A stretch of 64,000 nucleotides of DNA from the NCBI GenBank assembly GCA_963920705.1, contig OY987226.1:7690501-7754500 (forward strand), given 5' to 3'. Positions 47,125-58,499 of the stretch are shown one piece after another. How positions within the stretch are numbered: position 1 is the stretch's first letter; the number at the start of each line of letters is the position of its first letter. This stretch comes from Odiellus spinosus (taxonomy: Eukaryota; Arthropoda; Arachnida; Opiliones; Phalangiidae). A model generated the notes under the pieces. The model made no database searches. It was not told the origin of the DNA and worked only from the letters and a program-made list of their open reading frames with translations. The position numbers and the translations under genes were made by a program.

Positions 47125-48593
47125 ACTATATACCCATGTTTATAAAATGAGACGAGGTGAGCTGTGAGGTGGTTTTTAGGGCTAGGTTTAGAATCATCAC
47201 TATTTCCTAAGGAAATATTGGACAGGTTTTTTTTTATTCGTTACTTTGGTGGTTGATGTATAGGGAACTCAATTGGGTGAGATCTCGGAATAAAGCCAGG
47301 TGTTTCTAAAAGCTCGAGTATGTAGCAACGAACAGCCTTAACGGTGAAATGATTGTTTTATTGTGGGTGAAAAAAAAAGGGGGGGGGGGGGACTTCATGG
47401 GGTACCGTTGGTTGGTTGAAGATATTTTTATTGGATATCGATACTATAAGTATATGGGATACGCGATTTTAACACGCTACAAACCTTTTCATGAACTTCG
47501 AAAAAAAGGTGCATGATAATCCATTATATTTTGTGAAACAACAAAGAAACCTGATGATTTTATGGGAGAGGATGTTTAATATGAATTAAGTGTTTTTTTG
47601 GGTAGATTTTTGTTTTGCAAGTTCCTTCTTAGATGTGGTTGGGGGTTTTTTGTGTTGATCAGAGCGTTTATAGACCGAGTTGGAAAATATCACTTGATAT
47701 GATGTAATCACTTGCTAGATGTGTCTGCAATCTAAATCCAAAAGACGGGTTAAACGACTGGGATTAGTAATTAATCCAATGGCAATTCGATCTATAACAG
47801 CTCTGCTGTTAATTCCTTTTTATTATTGTGAATCTGTTGGTTGAATTTTATAATATCTAAACTTATAAATCTATTATTGACTTTTATATCTATATTACCT
47901 CAAAATTTTGTATATTACTCGTGTGGTTTCGGCATCTTATTTGTGCACATGCACGTTTAAAGTAGACATTCAACCTGACTCATTTCTGGCCTCGTCAGAT
48001 TGGTCCTAGATTGTTCACTGTCGCCATATTTTAATGTTATAAGTAACCGGCCTTAGAACATACCACCCTCTTAAACTTAAGTACACATTTTGTGCAAATC
48101 ACTTAATAAATTCATATTAACATCTGGCTACATTTTCTACAGGCCTAATTGTAAATATTTGATCTGGGGAACACCCCGTTTTGCAAAATTTCATCAAAGA
48201 AACGAATTTCTTGCATTTTTATGCTAAAACCACTTCTTATCATCAATCCACTTAATTCCGATGACTTCCTGGCTATCCAATTTCAACTTTCTTTTTTAAG
48301 ATGACTTTAACTAACCAAATTTGGGACTGGTTAGTATTCTTTAGATGAAGCTGAAGATTGTGGGTTCAAATGACGCGTGTGACCCAACATCTTTTGGTGC
48401 ATTTGTCCTCCATCCTAATTGTGTTTGGTTCATCCTCCTGTTTGTGGTGAAACTTCATTGTCTCTTTATTCTTTTATGTAAAGTATTCCACCTACTCTCG
48501 TTGAAACCTCTTCACTTAATCGTTGGTAAAAACCTCAAAACCTTCCTCGCAAATAATTAGGATTGTTAAATTTGTCCACAGATTTCTTAAGTC
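47125..48593. other. Upstream flank of serpin 1
   Basis: It holds a G12 run at about 47.38 kb and AT-rich sequence. A possible splice acceptor (TTTGTCCACAG, ending at 48581) lies 12 bp upstream of the first serpin start. The gene may therefore have an untranslated upstream exon that I cannot locate. Confidence 0.4.
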
Positions 48594-49784
48594 ATGGCTC
48601 ACAACAAAATTGGGTTGAAATTACTTGCAAAATGCAGGGAGATGGAGATTGATCTCGAGAAAAATATTTTCATATCACCATTGAGCGTATTAGTTTCCTT
48701 ATTGTCTATGGTGCACGGAACAAGGGGTAGCAGCAGGGAAGAAATCTTGAAGTTTCTGTTCGATGGCAATATCGACGTGAAAGATGAAGAGCTAATGAGA
48801 TTTACTCGAAAACTTATCGATCTGGATCACGAGTTGACCATCGCCAACGGTCTATTTCCTGACCTACGTTTCGAACACGCGTGCATTGTGGATAACGTTG
48901 AATTCTGGGAGAAATTTAAGAGGCATCAAATACCCCTGCGAATGAAATGCCTCCCTTTCGCGACCAAATTAGATGGAGCCATCAATCATATCAACGACTG
49001 GGTCGAAAGCGTCACGAATAAAATGATCAAAAATGTAATTAGTCCTGAAACTCTTAACGAATTAACGACAGTGGTACTGGTCAGCGCCTTAAATTTTGAA
49101 GGAGAATGGAGGTCAAAATTTAAGAAAGAATTTACGGTCGTTAGGCCCTTCTACGTATCGAGCACTCTAACCCAAATGGTTGAAACCATGTACCAGAACT
49201 TAAACTTCAAGCTCGTCTACTGCGAAGAGCTTGACTGTCGAGTTTTGGAAATTCCGTACAAGTGCGTTGATTCTAACGGAAAGTGGCATATCGGACACGT
49301 TATAATGTCTTGCCTGATTTTTCTACCCAATAAAATGGATGCCTTACACTACCTTGAGAAGAAGTTGACCACGGGGCTATTCTTAGACGCCGTCGAAAGG
49401 TTGAAATCGAGTCGTGCGCACTATCAGGTTCATTTATACCTGCCCAAATTTAAGATTGAGTACGAATGCAACCAGTTTAGCCATGTTTTGCAAAGTTTAG
49501 GCATTAGGGACATCTTTCAAACGGATAGAGCAGATTTTAGTGGATTTAGCTCCGAAATCCCGCGAGATTTTCACATCACCAATGCGATTCACAAAAGTAT
49601 TTTTGAATTCAAAGAGGAATACACCGAAACCCCGGCTGGATATGCGGTGCAATATTGCGGAGGCTCAGGCAGCCCTGTTGAAAAAGAATTTAAAGTTGAT
49701 CATCCTTTCATGCTTGCTCTTTACCATCACGTGAAGAAGACCATTCTTTTCATTGGTTCGGTTAAAAAAATCCGCACAATGTAG
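48594..49784 (+). CDS. Intracellular serpin 1 (atypical hinge and shutter)
   Basis: Seen: a 396-residue intact frame in one exon, full serpin length. NIFISPLSV (24-32) is strand 6B and helix B. INDWVESVT (133-141) is the helix F motif. LVSALNFEGEW (162-172) is strand 3A. DIFQTDRADFSG (306-317), IHK (332-334) and VDHPFMLALYH with ILFIGSV (368-390) complete the C-terminal core. The start is secure: an in-frame TAA at 48588-48590 lies between the putative acceptor and the ATG, and G is at +4. There is no signal peptide, so it is expected in the cytosol. Odd: hinge residues 341-351 (EEYTETPAGYA) have Tyr in place of P15 Gly and Pro at about P11. The shutter Asn is Ser164. The scissile region is YCGGSGSP. 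Known: inhibitory serpins need a small-residue hinge, so inhibition is doubtful. AATAAA at 49969. A tandem paralog follows 764 bp downstream. Confidence 0.96.
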   Translation: MAHNKIGLKLLAKCREMEIDLEKNIFISPLSVLVSLLSMVHGTRGSSREEILKFLFDGNIDVKDEELMRFTRKLIDLDHELTIANGLFPDLRFEHACIVDNVEFWEKFKRHQIPLRMKCLPFATKLDGAINHINDWVESVTNKMIKNVISPETLNELTTVVLVSALNFEGEWRSKFKKEFTVVRPFYVSSTLTQMVETMYQNLNFKLVYCEELDCRVLEIPYKCVDSNGKWHIGHVIMSCLIFLPNKMDALHYLEKKLTTGLFLDAVERLKSSRAHYQVHLYLPKFKIEYECNQFSHVLQSLGIRDIFQTDRADFSGFSSEIPRDFHITNAIHKSIFEFKEEYTETPAGYAVQYCGGSGSPVEKEFKVDHPFMLALYHHVKKTILFIGSVKKIRTM

Positions 49785-49968
49785 AATTCTGAAAAAAGAT
49801 TTTTTTGTCAAAGTAGCCAACCTTCTTGTTCAACTGCTTCCATTATATTTAAAATTGTTTTAATTTTTACTTGGTAATTTTATTTTTTTTACTAACTTTG
49901 CAATGTGTAGTCGAATATATTTTGATATTTGCATTTCCTAATTCAAAGTTGGATTTTGAGTAATTTAT

Positions 49969-49974
49969 AATAAA
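49969..49974 (+). terminator. Polyadenylation signal of serpin 1
   Basis: AATAAA, 185 bp after the stop codon. It is the first canonical hexamer I see downstream of the gene. Confidence 0.6.
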
Positions 49975-50459
49975 GTATTTTTGCTTTGATTCGTTTATTA
50001 TTTGAAACCCCAGTTGACCACCTCTTTTACTCGTTGTTGGATTCATTTAAGTTAGGTATTTTACAAAAAACAAATCGCAATCTTGAACCCCCTAAAATAG
50101 AATCCAACTGCTCAACTGGCAAGCCCGAATATTTCAGAATCTGGTCTGACACCCTGTACTGGCATCTATGTTCCAGAGATGTCATTGGTCTACTCCCTCT
50201 ATAGTTCCTCAAAGCTGTAGTAGCGCGCAGATATACGTCTAATTTTTAATATCATTGACACGCTTTAAGAGGTCATAAAAAACCTTAAAAAAGGTTTTTG
50301 AAACCATATAGCTTAGAGATAAGAGCTAACCAAGCTTTGTACGTGTTGCAATATAAAAATTTTGTGTTAGCTTTTTTATCAGTTTTGAAATAAAAATTGG
50401 CGAGTCATTACGTCATTCTTATTTTTGACTGTTTTACTTTAAAGCTTAGATTTTAGATT

Positions 50460-50507
50460 TTATCGCGATAAGAAAAGCGGTAGTTGTTGAGGTCAACAAA
50501 TTCAGTT
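50460..50507 (+). promoter_or_regulatory. Candidate core promoter of serpin 2
   Basis: A 12-bp perfect palindrome, TTATCGCGATAA (50460-50471), carries two inverted GATA-factor half-sites. It lies about 30 bp upstream of TCAGTT (50502-50507), an insect initiator. That would give a 5' leader of about 45 nt. GATA factors drive fat-body and blood-cell genes in flies; use here is inferred. Confidence 0.4.
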
Positions 50508-50548
50508 GAACCTCATTCAATCGTGAATAGCTTCATTGCGAACCGAAT

Positions 50549-51697
50549 ATGTCTCACAACAGCGTAGCTATCAAATTATTTTCTAAAATGCTAGAACGTG
50601 ATCCGGAAGGCAACGTGTGTGTGTCTCCTTTGAGTGTCACAATCGCGTTGATTTCATTATCTTTTGGCGCTCGTGGAAAGACCAGACAGGAGATCACTCA
50701 ATTATTAATGAATTCGGTATCCGAAGATGAAATTGAGAACGGTGAAATAGTTCGACTCGCTACGAATTTCAAGGACTTTCGAATGGCCATTCGCGTTTCA
50801 AACTTGATTTTAACTGACCAGATCGATGTCATCAGCGAAACCTTCCACTCCAATTTCGGAGAGACTGGTTTGCCCCTGGAGTTCAAACTCGTGGATTTCC
50901 ATAATTCCAAAGACGCGCTGAGACAAATCAACGAATGGGTCGATTTTTCAACCGCGTTTAATATACCCGATTTTCTGCCTTCCAATCGTTTGGCGGATGG
51001 AACGAAGCTACTGTTGGTCAATTCTGTTCATTTTGGTGCTAAATGGAGCGTACCGTTCGACGAAGATACAGCCAAGAAGGTGTCTTACAGCGTCTCCCCG
51101 ACTAAACACCGAGTGGTCGACCTCGCTGTTCTTTCACACGCGGTTCGTACAGTATTGTGCCACCATTTACTTTGTCGCGTCTATGATATGTCTTTCGAAG
51201 TGTGCGGAGTCTCTTGTCTGTTTTTCTTACCCAACGAAGTCGACGGATTGCCATATGTAGAGAGTAACTTTACTTTGGAAGTATTTTTCGAGGTTGTGGA
51301 ACACCTCCAAGCCAGCGAGCCGAGGGAAGTCGAATTTGGCTTAGCCGAACTCAAATTCGAGTATTCGACGAGTCTAAAGGACATATTGAAAGATTTGGGA
51401 GTCCAACAAATTTTCCAGGCCGGTCAAGCGGATTTTGGCGGGTTAAGCTCGGGTCTACCAGCGGATTTTCACGTATCCGATATTGTTCACAAGGTGCTTA
51501 TTGACATGAAATTTAGAGAAGTCGAAGCGAGCGCCGCTTCCGGGATTGCGAAAGAGATTACCAACACGCCACCGTACTTGACTTTCAAACTTAATCGTCC
51601 TCATGTCTTCGTGATATATCACTGGGACAAACGAACCATTTTGTTTATAGGGTCCTTCAAACGTTATCCCAATTATTTATTAGGTAAGGTAAAATGA
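50549..51697 (+). CDS. Intracellular serpin 2 (tandem paralog)
   Basis: Seen: a 382-residue intact frame in one exon. It opens MSHNSVAIKL, parallel to MAHNKIGLKL in the neighbour, and has NVCVSPLSV (22-30), INEWVDFST (127-135), LVNSVHFGAKW (156-166), GVQQIFQAGQADFGG (284-298), VHK (313-315) and LNRPHVF with ILFIGSF (348-370). An in-frame TAG at 50528 fixes the start. No signal peptide, so cytosolic like its neighbour. The hinge KFREVEASAASG (321-332) keeps the small P12-P9 residues and the strand 3A Asn158, but has Glu where P15 Gly is usual. The loop then runs through IAKEITNTPPY and appears about two residues longer than in alpha1-antitrypsin. This copy looks more capable of loop insertion than serpin 1, but the P1 residue is uncertain. 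The C terminus has an extra tail (KRYPNYLLGKVK). AATAAA at 51903. The pair arose by local duplication and is well diverged. Confidence 0.96.
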   Translation: MSHNSVAIKLFSKMLERDPEGNVCVSPLSVTIALISLSFGARGKTRQEITQLLMNSVSEDEIENGEIVRLATNFKDFRMAIRVSNLILTDQIDVISETFHSNFGETGLPLEFKLVDFHNSKDALRQINEWVDFSTAFNIPDFLPSNRLADGTKLLLVNSVHFGAKWSVPFDEDTAKKVSYSVSPTKHRVVDLAVLSHAVRTVLCHHLLCRVYDMSFEVCGVSCLFFLPNEVDGLPYVESNFTLEVFFEVVEHLQASEPREVEFGLAELKFEYSTSLKDILKDLGVQQIFQAGQADFGGLSSGLPADFHVSDIVHKVLIDMKFREVEASAASGIAKEITNTPPYLTFKLNRPHVFVIYHWDKRTILFIGSFKRYPNYLLGKVK

Positions 51698-51902
51698 AGT
51701 TAACTTATTTGACTCGGCAATATTTATCTTGTAATAGAGTCGAGATTTTTATTTTTTAATTTTACATATAATCTGACTACAAACCTTTAACGCGCTTAAC
51801 TTGAGAGATAAAACCAAAATAAGGTCCATTTTTTTTATCATTTTTATCAACGTATATACTTGTGAATCCGTAAACCCCAATTTAACTAAGTGTAGTAGCA
51901 CC

Positions 51903-51908
51903 AATAAA
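51903..51908 (+). terminator. Polyadenylation signal of serpin 2
   Basis: AATAAA about 205 bp after the stop codon. Confidence 0.55.
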
Positions 51909-54900
51909 ATGCTTTTAATGTAATATTTGTACTGTTTTTAAATCTCTTAGGCCTACATCGAGCTGCATAGGCTTGAATATCTTTGGTCTTTCCCGCGTCA
52001 TCCGTCAGTGTTTCAGTATAGGTCTTGCTCTATATAAAGCCTTTCTGACGATGACGTATTTTTCAAGTGTTTTTGGCTACAGACCCAATGTCGTTTGCAG
52101 ACAGACCTTTTATCTCGACACACTATCTTTCATGAACGGGCTCTCAGCCTTCTGACTAATGTAAAATACATTCAAATATTATAATATATTATCGAAATGC
52201 CTTCTGTTTTATAAATCGAATTTTTGTGATTTATAAAGAGTAAAGTAGGACACAAAATTTTAGTCTTTGTTTCAGAGCAGTTTGCAATGTAGCTAAAGTT
52301 GGGATATAAGCAAAATAAAGTCTTGGACAGGGTCATAGAGGAGAAATGACACTGAGGGGAAAAAAACGTTTCGTAAACTTCCTTTCCTTGCCTATTTACT
52401 TACTTTAGCCGAGCTACAAAACATATTGTATCTGCGGGTGCGGAGAGAAGAGAGATAATGTTTCTTCGCTCTGCCTAAGATGCTAGACCGTGAGTGTTTA
52501 TGCTTGAGGTATTCCCGGGGAAGATTACCTCATCGATATGTATTTTTATTGTCTGTCTTTAAGAACAGGCAGGAAGTCCGCTCTTGTTTTTTATACAAGT
52601 AGCTCTTTAAAAACCATAGTTTTAGACACAAATTTTTATTATACTAAAATATATAAAAATCTTACAGCTATTTAGTGATGAAAATGTTCTTGGTATTAAC
52701 ACTTTATCATTAACTGTAGATATACGAAGTGACGCTGTTAAATGACCGTTTTATACATTAATACTATTTACATTTACAATGCCCCTTATATGTCTCCAAA
52801 ATGTATCCTCTCTATAACGCGTACAACGTAAAGAAAGCCCGCTTGGATATTTACTCCTTAATATTTAAGCAGCGCAAAGTTAGCCACCCATCTCCGACAA
52901 TGAATTTTTTATTAGAATTAATGGCAAGTTTATCTGTCCGCACGTTGTAACCTAACTCTGACTATGACTGCAAAAGTGAAACCCACCAGGAAATAAAAAA
53001 GTCTAAGAGTTTTCTGGAGTAATGGCGACAAAGACTTCCCCTTACGGAGTTTCTAAGTATAGGACCGACTTCCAAAATCACGCGTCTTTAGATTGATTTA
53101 CTATTGAAGATACTATGTTTTTGTAAGAAAAGATGGTTAAGGTACGGGGTGGGGAATGGGCAAGGGATCGAGTTTCTAGTCAGGCACGTACGGGCTAAAA
53201 AGAGCTTCACAGTTTTCCACTTGGTCGGTCCAGTTGGTTCGCCTCTTTCTGTAGGTCTCTCTAGATATATCTGTTATATACAGGGGTGCAGAGTTTCGCA
53301 TCGTCAGAGCCTAACTAGTTCTAAGGGATAGCTCAATTGATGAGCCGCTGAAACAAAGCGTAGTATACCTTCACGCTTATACCATCGCGCACCCTTCCAT
53401 CTCTCTATTTTACTCCTTTTGATAAAGAACTGAAGACGATGGAACTGTTAGAAATAGAGAAAGAAAAGGAAGAAAACAGTTCCGAACAAGATGGATTAGG
53501 ATGCTATATGAAGAGTTTTGAGCTAAAATAGTGCCTCCACTTTTAAACATAAATCTCCTAAGCTCGTAAGAAAACACGCCAGTATATGGGAGGCCCACTT
53601 ATTCTGTGTTTCTCCATAAATATGGTCTTAATCCCACCCTGGAATTAAACAACCACTTGGTCATAGAAAGTAAATATACTAACCACCTAACTTACATTGG
53701 GGATGTACTAAAAAGAGAGACAGAGAGAGAGAAAAAGTAAAATAGAGACGTTGAAACCGGAATATACACATCATTGTCTTAAGTCCCTTTCCTTTCTCTC
53801 TCTCACAGTCTCCCAAGTCTTTTCCATTTGGCCTTAATACGATTAATTACTAATTCTCAGACAGCGTGAAAAGATGGGAGAGGGTGTAGAAATAGAAAAA
53901 AAAAAAGAAAAAAGTTCTGCCCTTAACTCTAAATCATTCTGAGATATCTGAACGAGCTTATACTCTTCTAAAAAGAATTTCAATCAATATATAGATGAAA
54001 TCTCGCCTATCTTACTGCGTTCTGCAATGGCCCTCTGAAACTGATTGTGAGATTTGTGGCTGTATTTCGGTTCAGGAACTGTAACTGTTTTCATCAAATA
54101 CTTCTATTTCGTTTGAGGTTTAGAGATAGTATAAAGTAAGCGAGTAGAAGTTGCTTTTTACTTAAAATCACCAATATATAATCAGCCAAGCACGTGTATG
54201 ATTGGTGCTTTTTTGCTTTACTAATATTTTCATCTTTGTGTAAAGATTTTACGCGCGTAATTAAAATCATGTCGCTCAGGCAAGTGGGAATAAAGCTCTA
54301 GTGACGTGACATTTAGCAAAATAACATTTTAACAAGATGTCCAAAATTCATCTTGAACTTTGAGATTGATCGGTTAGGGCCGATAAAAGACTTTTAATTC
54401 GGTCAGTGCGCTGCATCGAGTAGATCGATTCAAATACCCAATATTGTACTGAACGTCTGGTAGCCTACTATATGAAGTGACCCCGGGTTCTAATTTAGCG
54501 CGGAAATCTACTAAACAGCTCTAACGCTCTGTGTGATCTGTGACAAATAAGTATTTTACCTATCAGAAATAAAATTGCCTATCAATCCGTCTCAACATTT
54601 TAATTTTTACTAGTTCGTCTTAAATAATAAGATTATAATTATTTCATTCTCCCTTTTCTTTGACCCATGATGATATATTTTTAAAATCATCCCAAGATTT
54701 CAACACACAAGAATTATACTCTAAATTTCCCGAAGAAACAAATTAGATTGAAGGTTGACCTTATCTTTGCCCGTACTGATTTCTCAAACTGAATTTCAAC
54801 TATATCTCTGAATTCCCTTCTGCTTTTGCTTGTGTGGTTGTAGCTCTGACAATTTGACTATCTGATGTGCATCGTCGTTTTCTCAGACTTGTTTTTTTCT

Positions 54901-57069
54901 TCCTTTTTCGGAGAGAGAGAGAGAGAGGGAGGGGGAGAAGGAATATTTCCTTAATGAGCTTTCTGAGATGGTTAAATTCGATAAGAAAAACGTCCACCTT
55001 TTTGAAGTTGAACATGTTTCTATCGGAATTCTTACGTCTTTTAGGGTTCAACGAACTAATTAATTTTGAACTAATTATGATGACCATTTTTACTGTTTTT
55101 TTTTTTCGGTTCTAAGGAAATTGTTTCATTTGGAATGGCTATATTGTTTTAGGATGTTTGTGTTCATTACGGTTGGTTTTATTTTAATCTAAATTAACTT
55201 TATTATTTGAACTATTTATTGAAGAATTGAAGTTAATTTAATGCACTCATCGATGCTCTTGAAAACTAAACTGAATTTGAGTAGTATTTTCGGAGAGATC
55301 GTTAAAACATAATTCAAAATATATGTACATACATATGACTACTACCACAACTCTAAAAATGTTTTAGAAATCTTTGGAAACAATAACCTGGCGAAATATT
55401 ACGCGTGAAATGGTTGATTTCGTGCGTTGTACTTAGTGAAAGTACTTAATCCAGAAATCCTCTGCTATACTATTAATTTTAATCACGTTTTTCCCACAGT
55501 CTACGTCATCAAACGTAAAAAAACTTGTGTTTTTGCCATTTTGATTTAGACGTTTTAAAGAAACTTTAAAAGTAACTGGTTGATTTAATTGTATGAAAAA
55601 TTTAAGCCATAGTGCTTCGAAATAATAATAACAGTTCATTTTGATTTTAAAGTAATGGGTCAAAATTAAATCAAGTTTTTAAACTGATAAGCCGCTTTAG
55701 AAAACGAGCCATTTCGTGGAGGATATTAGCCTTACTTTTGTTTACAAATACTCGTCATTTCACATCTCTTTTTCAACATTTCGAGAATAGAGCGTTAAGA
55801 ACTTCCCCTAGATGTATTTTTTATATTCTTCTGGGATAGCTAAACATATTTCACTTGATAAATTTACAAACATATCTTTCCTCATTAAATAAAGACGTCG
55901 ACTCTCGAGTTTATCCTTGAGATATGATTTCCTAGATTTATATATACAGTTAATGTTGTGGAAGATTTATCGAAGAAATTTCTTAAAATAGCAAAAGCCC
56001 ATTATCTCGCGTAATAGTTGCATGGCGGTCAAGTCACTAGCGCCGGTGAATGCGTACGATCGCATTAATATAAATACACCAAGTTTCTTCGATTTAGCGT
56101 TGACCCAAAAAAAATCCCGCGAGGAACCAGGTGCAACTCTTTCCTGATGGACAAAACCGTTTAGGTTCTTATACGAGATGTAGGAAACCCCCAGAGAATG
56201 CTTTAGTCTCGAAGTGATCATTCCTTTTCGGGTCTATAAGGGTGTTTAAACCTTATAAAGGCTTACGGTTCGTCTACTCTTTTGGAAGTAATTGGGTTAA
56301 AGGCGGGAAGAAAGTTAAAGCGTATTTATGTATTTATTTTTGGTTTACCATGGACTCTATTGCCTCAGCCAAAGAACTTAAGTCGTAGTTAATTCCATGT
56401 CGAGCTGGCAGTAAGGGTGAAGATACGCTTCCTCTTTCTCTAAGTAAACAAATAACAGTGTAACCGGAACCGTATCGTTACACGTGCTGCCAACTCTAAA
56501 TGGAATTGACTATAGTGAAAGTTCTTATCCCTATTTCCGAAACTGGGTTTGTAGTATCATTTTCATTTGGATTTCGCAACAATGCTATGGGAGGGATAAT
56601 ACCTAACCTTTACGATTTGTTTATTTGGAATTAAAGAGGTTTATCTTTGAGCTTACTGCCAAGTCAAACTGAATTTCGTTTTATTGTCAACTATACTACC
56701 TAAGTACCACTAGAGTTTAGCTTGCAAAAAAATGCTTCACTATATAGAGGTTATTCTTTCTTAAGATGGATTGTGATGTACGTCACGTGGTGGTACGTCT
56801 CTGATAGTCATTAATAATTCTTATCACAAAATATCCTTTAGATTGAGTGAGTGTTGAGAAAGTCCAAAGCTAAATGACCCACTATACTCTAATCTTTGAT
56901 GTCTTTGAGAGGTAGACTAGTACCAGAAGATGATAAAACGAGAAGTAAGGCACTGTATATGCCCTTAATCCTCAAGTTGTTTAACGAGAACATGAACAAA
57001 GGGAGCAGACTATCTTGAATTCGCAGAGTTAGCGGAGCATTGAATTCGAAACTCAAAAACTTTGTACTC
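51909..57069. other. Non-genic region
   Basis: No supported gene. A (GA)n run lies at about 54911-54930, and purine-rich and pyrimidine-rich patches face each other at 53.71-53.81 kb. Short frames such as 53104-53331, 55433-55663 and 55967-56221 have no recognisable domain. Confidence 0.4.
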
Positions 57070-57450
57070 AAAGGCAAACATGTAGCTAAATATGGAACAG
57101 CTTTTGAATTAATTTTCGGAATCACCCGAGGGGGCAGACACTCGTGAACTCAGGTGTACAAAATTTTTGAACTCTTTGCACTATCAAAGTTGAACTCAGT
57201 GAACTCAGGTGTACAGCGAATTCAAGAGTGTCTGACCCCTCGGAATCACCATGCCAATTTTTCACAATTTTTAGACGCGTTTTTAGTGTTTAAATTAATT
57301 TCTAAAGTTTGGTAATTGCTTTAGCAAACTTAAGAAATTGAACACCAAAAAAGTGTCTAAATATTCCGAAAAAATCTCGTTTACTTTTTTTGGCATGGTG
57401 ATTCCGAAAATAAATTTAAAAGATCCATTTTTAGCTCCAAGTTTACCTTT
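57070..57450. mobile_element. MITE family D, copy D3, carrying a nested MITE
   Basis: The left arm AAAGGCAAACATGTAGCTAA runs through TTTTCGGAATCACC. The right arm runs from GGTGATTCCGAAAA to TTTAGCTCCAAGTTTACCTTT, an inverted repeat of about 60 bp. A second element is inserted at the end of the left arm (57127-57242). Without it the copy is about 257 bp. Related copies lie at 8.43 kb and, partially, 25.22 kb. Confidence 0.8.
57127..57242. mobile_element. 116-bp MITE nested in D3
   Basis: The termini CGAGGGGGCAGACACTC and GAGTGTCTGACCCCTCG are inverted. The host word GAATCACC is present at 57119-57126 and 57243-57250, an 8-bp target duplication that would suit the hAT superfamily. The exact border is ambiguous by one or two bases because CGG abuts both sides. 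Inside, GTGAACTCAGGTGTACA occurs twice. Confidence 0.8.
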
Positions 57451-57830
57451 AAGTAAAAGTAAAAGTGTATGGTCTACGTCATCTCAAATACCATTAAAAT
57501 GTTTTTCCTTAAAATCTCTAAAAATTGACTCGCACCCGATACGAAAAATACTGTTATCTTGGTAAATTGTTTGTTTTTAGGAGACCTCATTGTTATGCTA
57601 ATGATCACGCGATAATATATTATTTTGGATTATATAATAGTTACAATATTGTGTCTGCCATCGAGTCTCTACAAAGGTTCATTGAAAAATATGAAATATA
57701 TCCAATTTACTCAAACATTCGCGATGAAATCGATAAAAATCATTTCCACAAAATAACAAGAATATAGATAAATTTTGTCTTCCTACTACAGTAAAAGTAA
57801 ATGAAATTTTTTGATCACGGACAGTCTCGG

Positions 57831-58111
57831 CAAGGAGGATTAGACAAGGAGAGGAAATGTGGGGCTGCGTTGAGTTAGAGAGAGAAGAGCCAACCTCCCA
57901 CTCGGGTGGAAAGGGGGGATAGGAAATTCTCGAGGTAAACTGTTGTCACGTGGTCGCTAGCTAGCGCGTCTCATAAAGGATTCGTTTTACCCACGCGACA
58001 ACATTTTACCACGAAACGTCTCTACCCCCGTTCTCCCAGAGTGGGAGTTTAGGCCGACGCAGTAGGAACCGCGCCGTCCCCACATTTCTTCTCCTTGTCT
58101 AATCCTCCTTG
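57831..58111 (+). mobile_element. MITE family B, copy B2
   Basis: This 281-bp copy has the orientation of B1. Its termini are CAAGGAGGATTAGACAAGG and the complement, and a perfect 7-bp target duplication, GTCTCGG, is at 57824-57830 and 58112-58118. Both termini carry the same substitutions relative to B1 and B3, so they may represent a subfamily. Confidence 0.96.
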
Positions 58112-58499
58112 GTCTCGGTTTGTGTTTGTAAAATATGCAGAAACGCACCCAAATACGACCCGGAAGTTTAAAATATTGGAAATTGGATTTGAAATCTTTA
58201 ATTTAAAAGGATATGCCTGAACACAAAGGCCAAGGTCTTAGTCATCAATTTTCCCTTTAATATCAATGAGAATTTTTCGTTCCATTTTTATGGTGAGGTC
58301 GAGGTTCAAGCTTCGTGAAAGAGTAAATAAGGTCAAAAATAATTTTACAGCAAAACCTAGGACACCCAAAAACCGCCGCTTTCATATCTAATTTTTAGTA
58401 CAATTTCATTTACCGCTCTTGATGAATAACCTCGTTCTAATATATTTGGGTAAAATGAGTATAAATATGTAGGTTTTATTAACCTAACATAATGAATTA

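Noticed and set aside
48345-48560. Upstream coding exon or signal peptide for serpin 1 (71-codon frame)
   Set aside because: An in-frame stop lies between the putative acceptor and the serpin ATG. The frame itself resembles no serpin N terminus.
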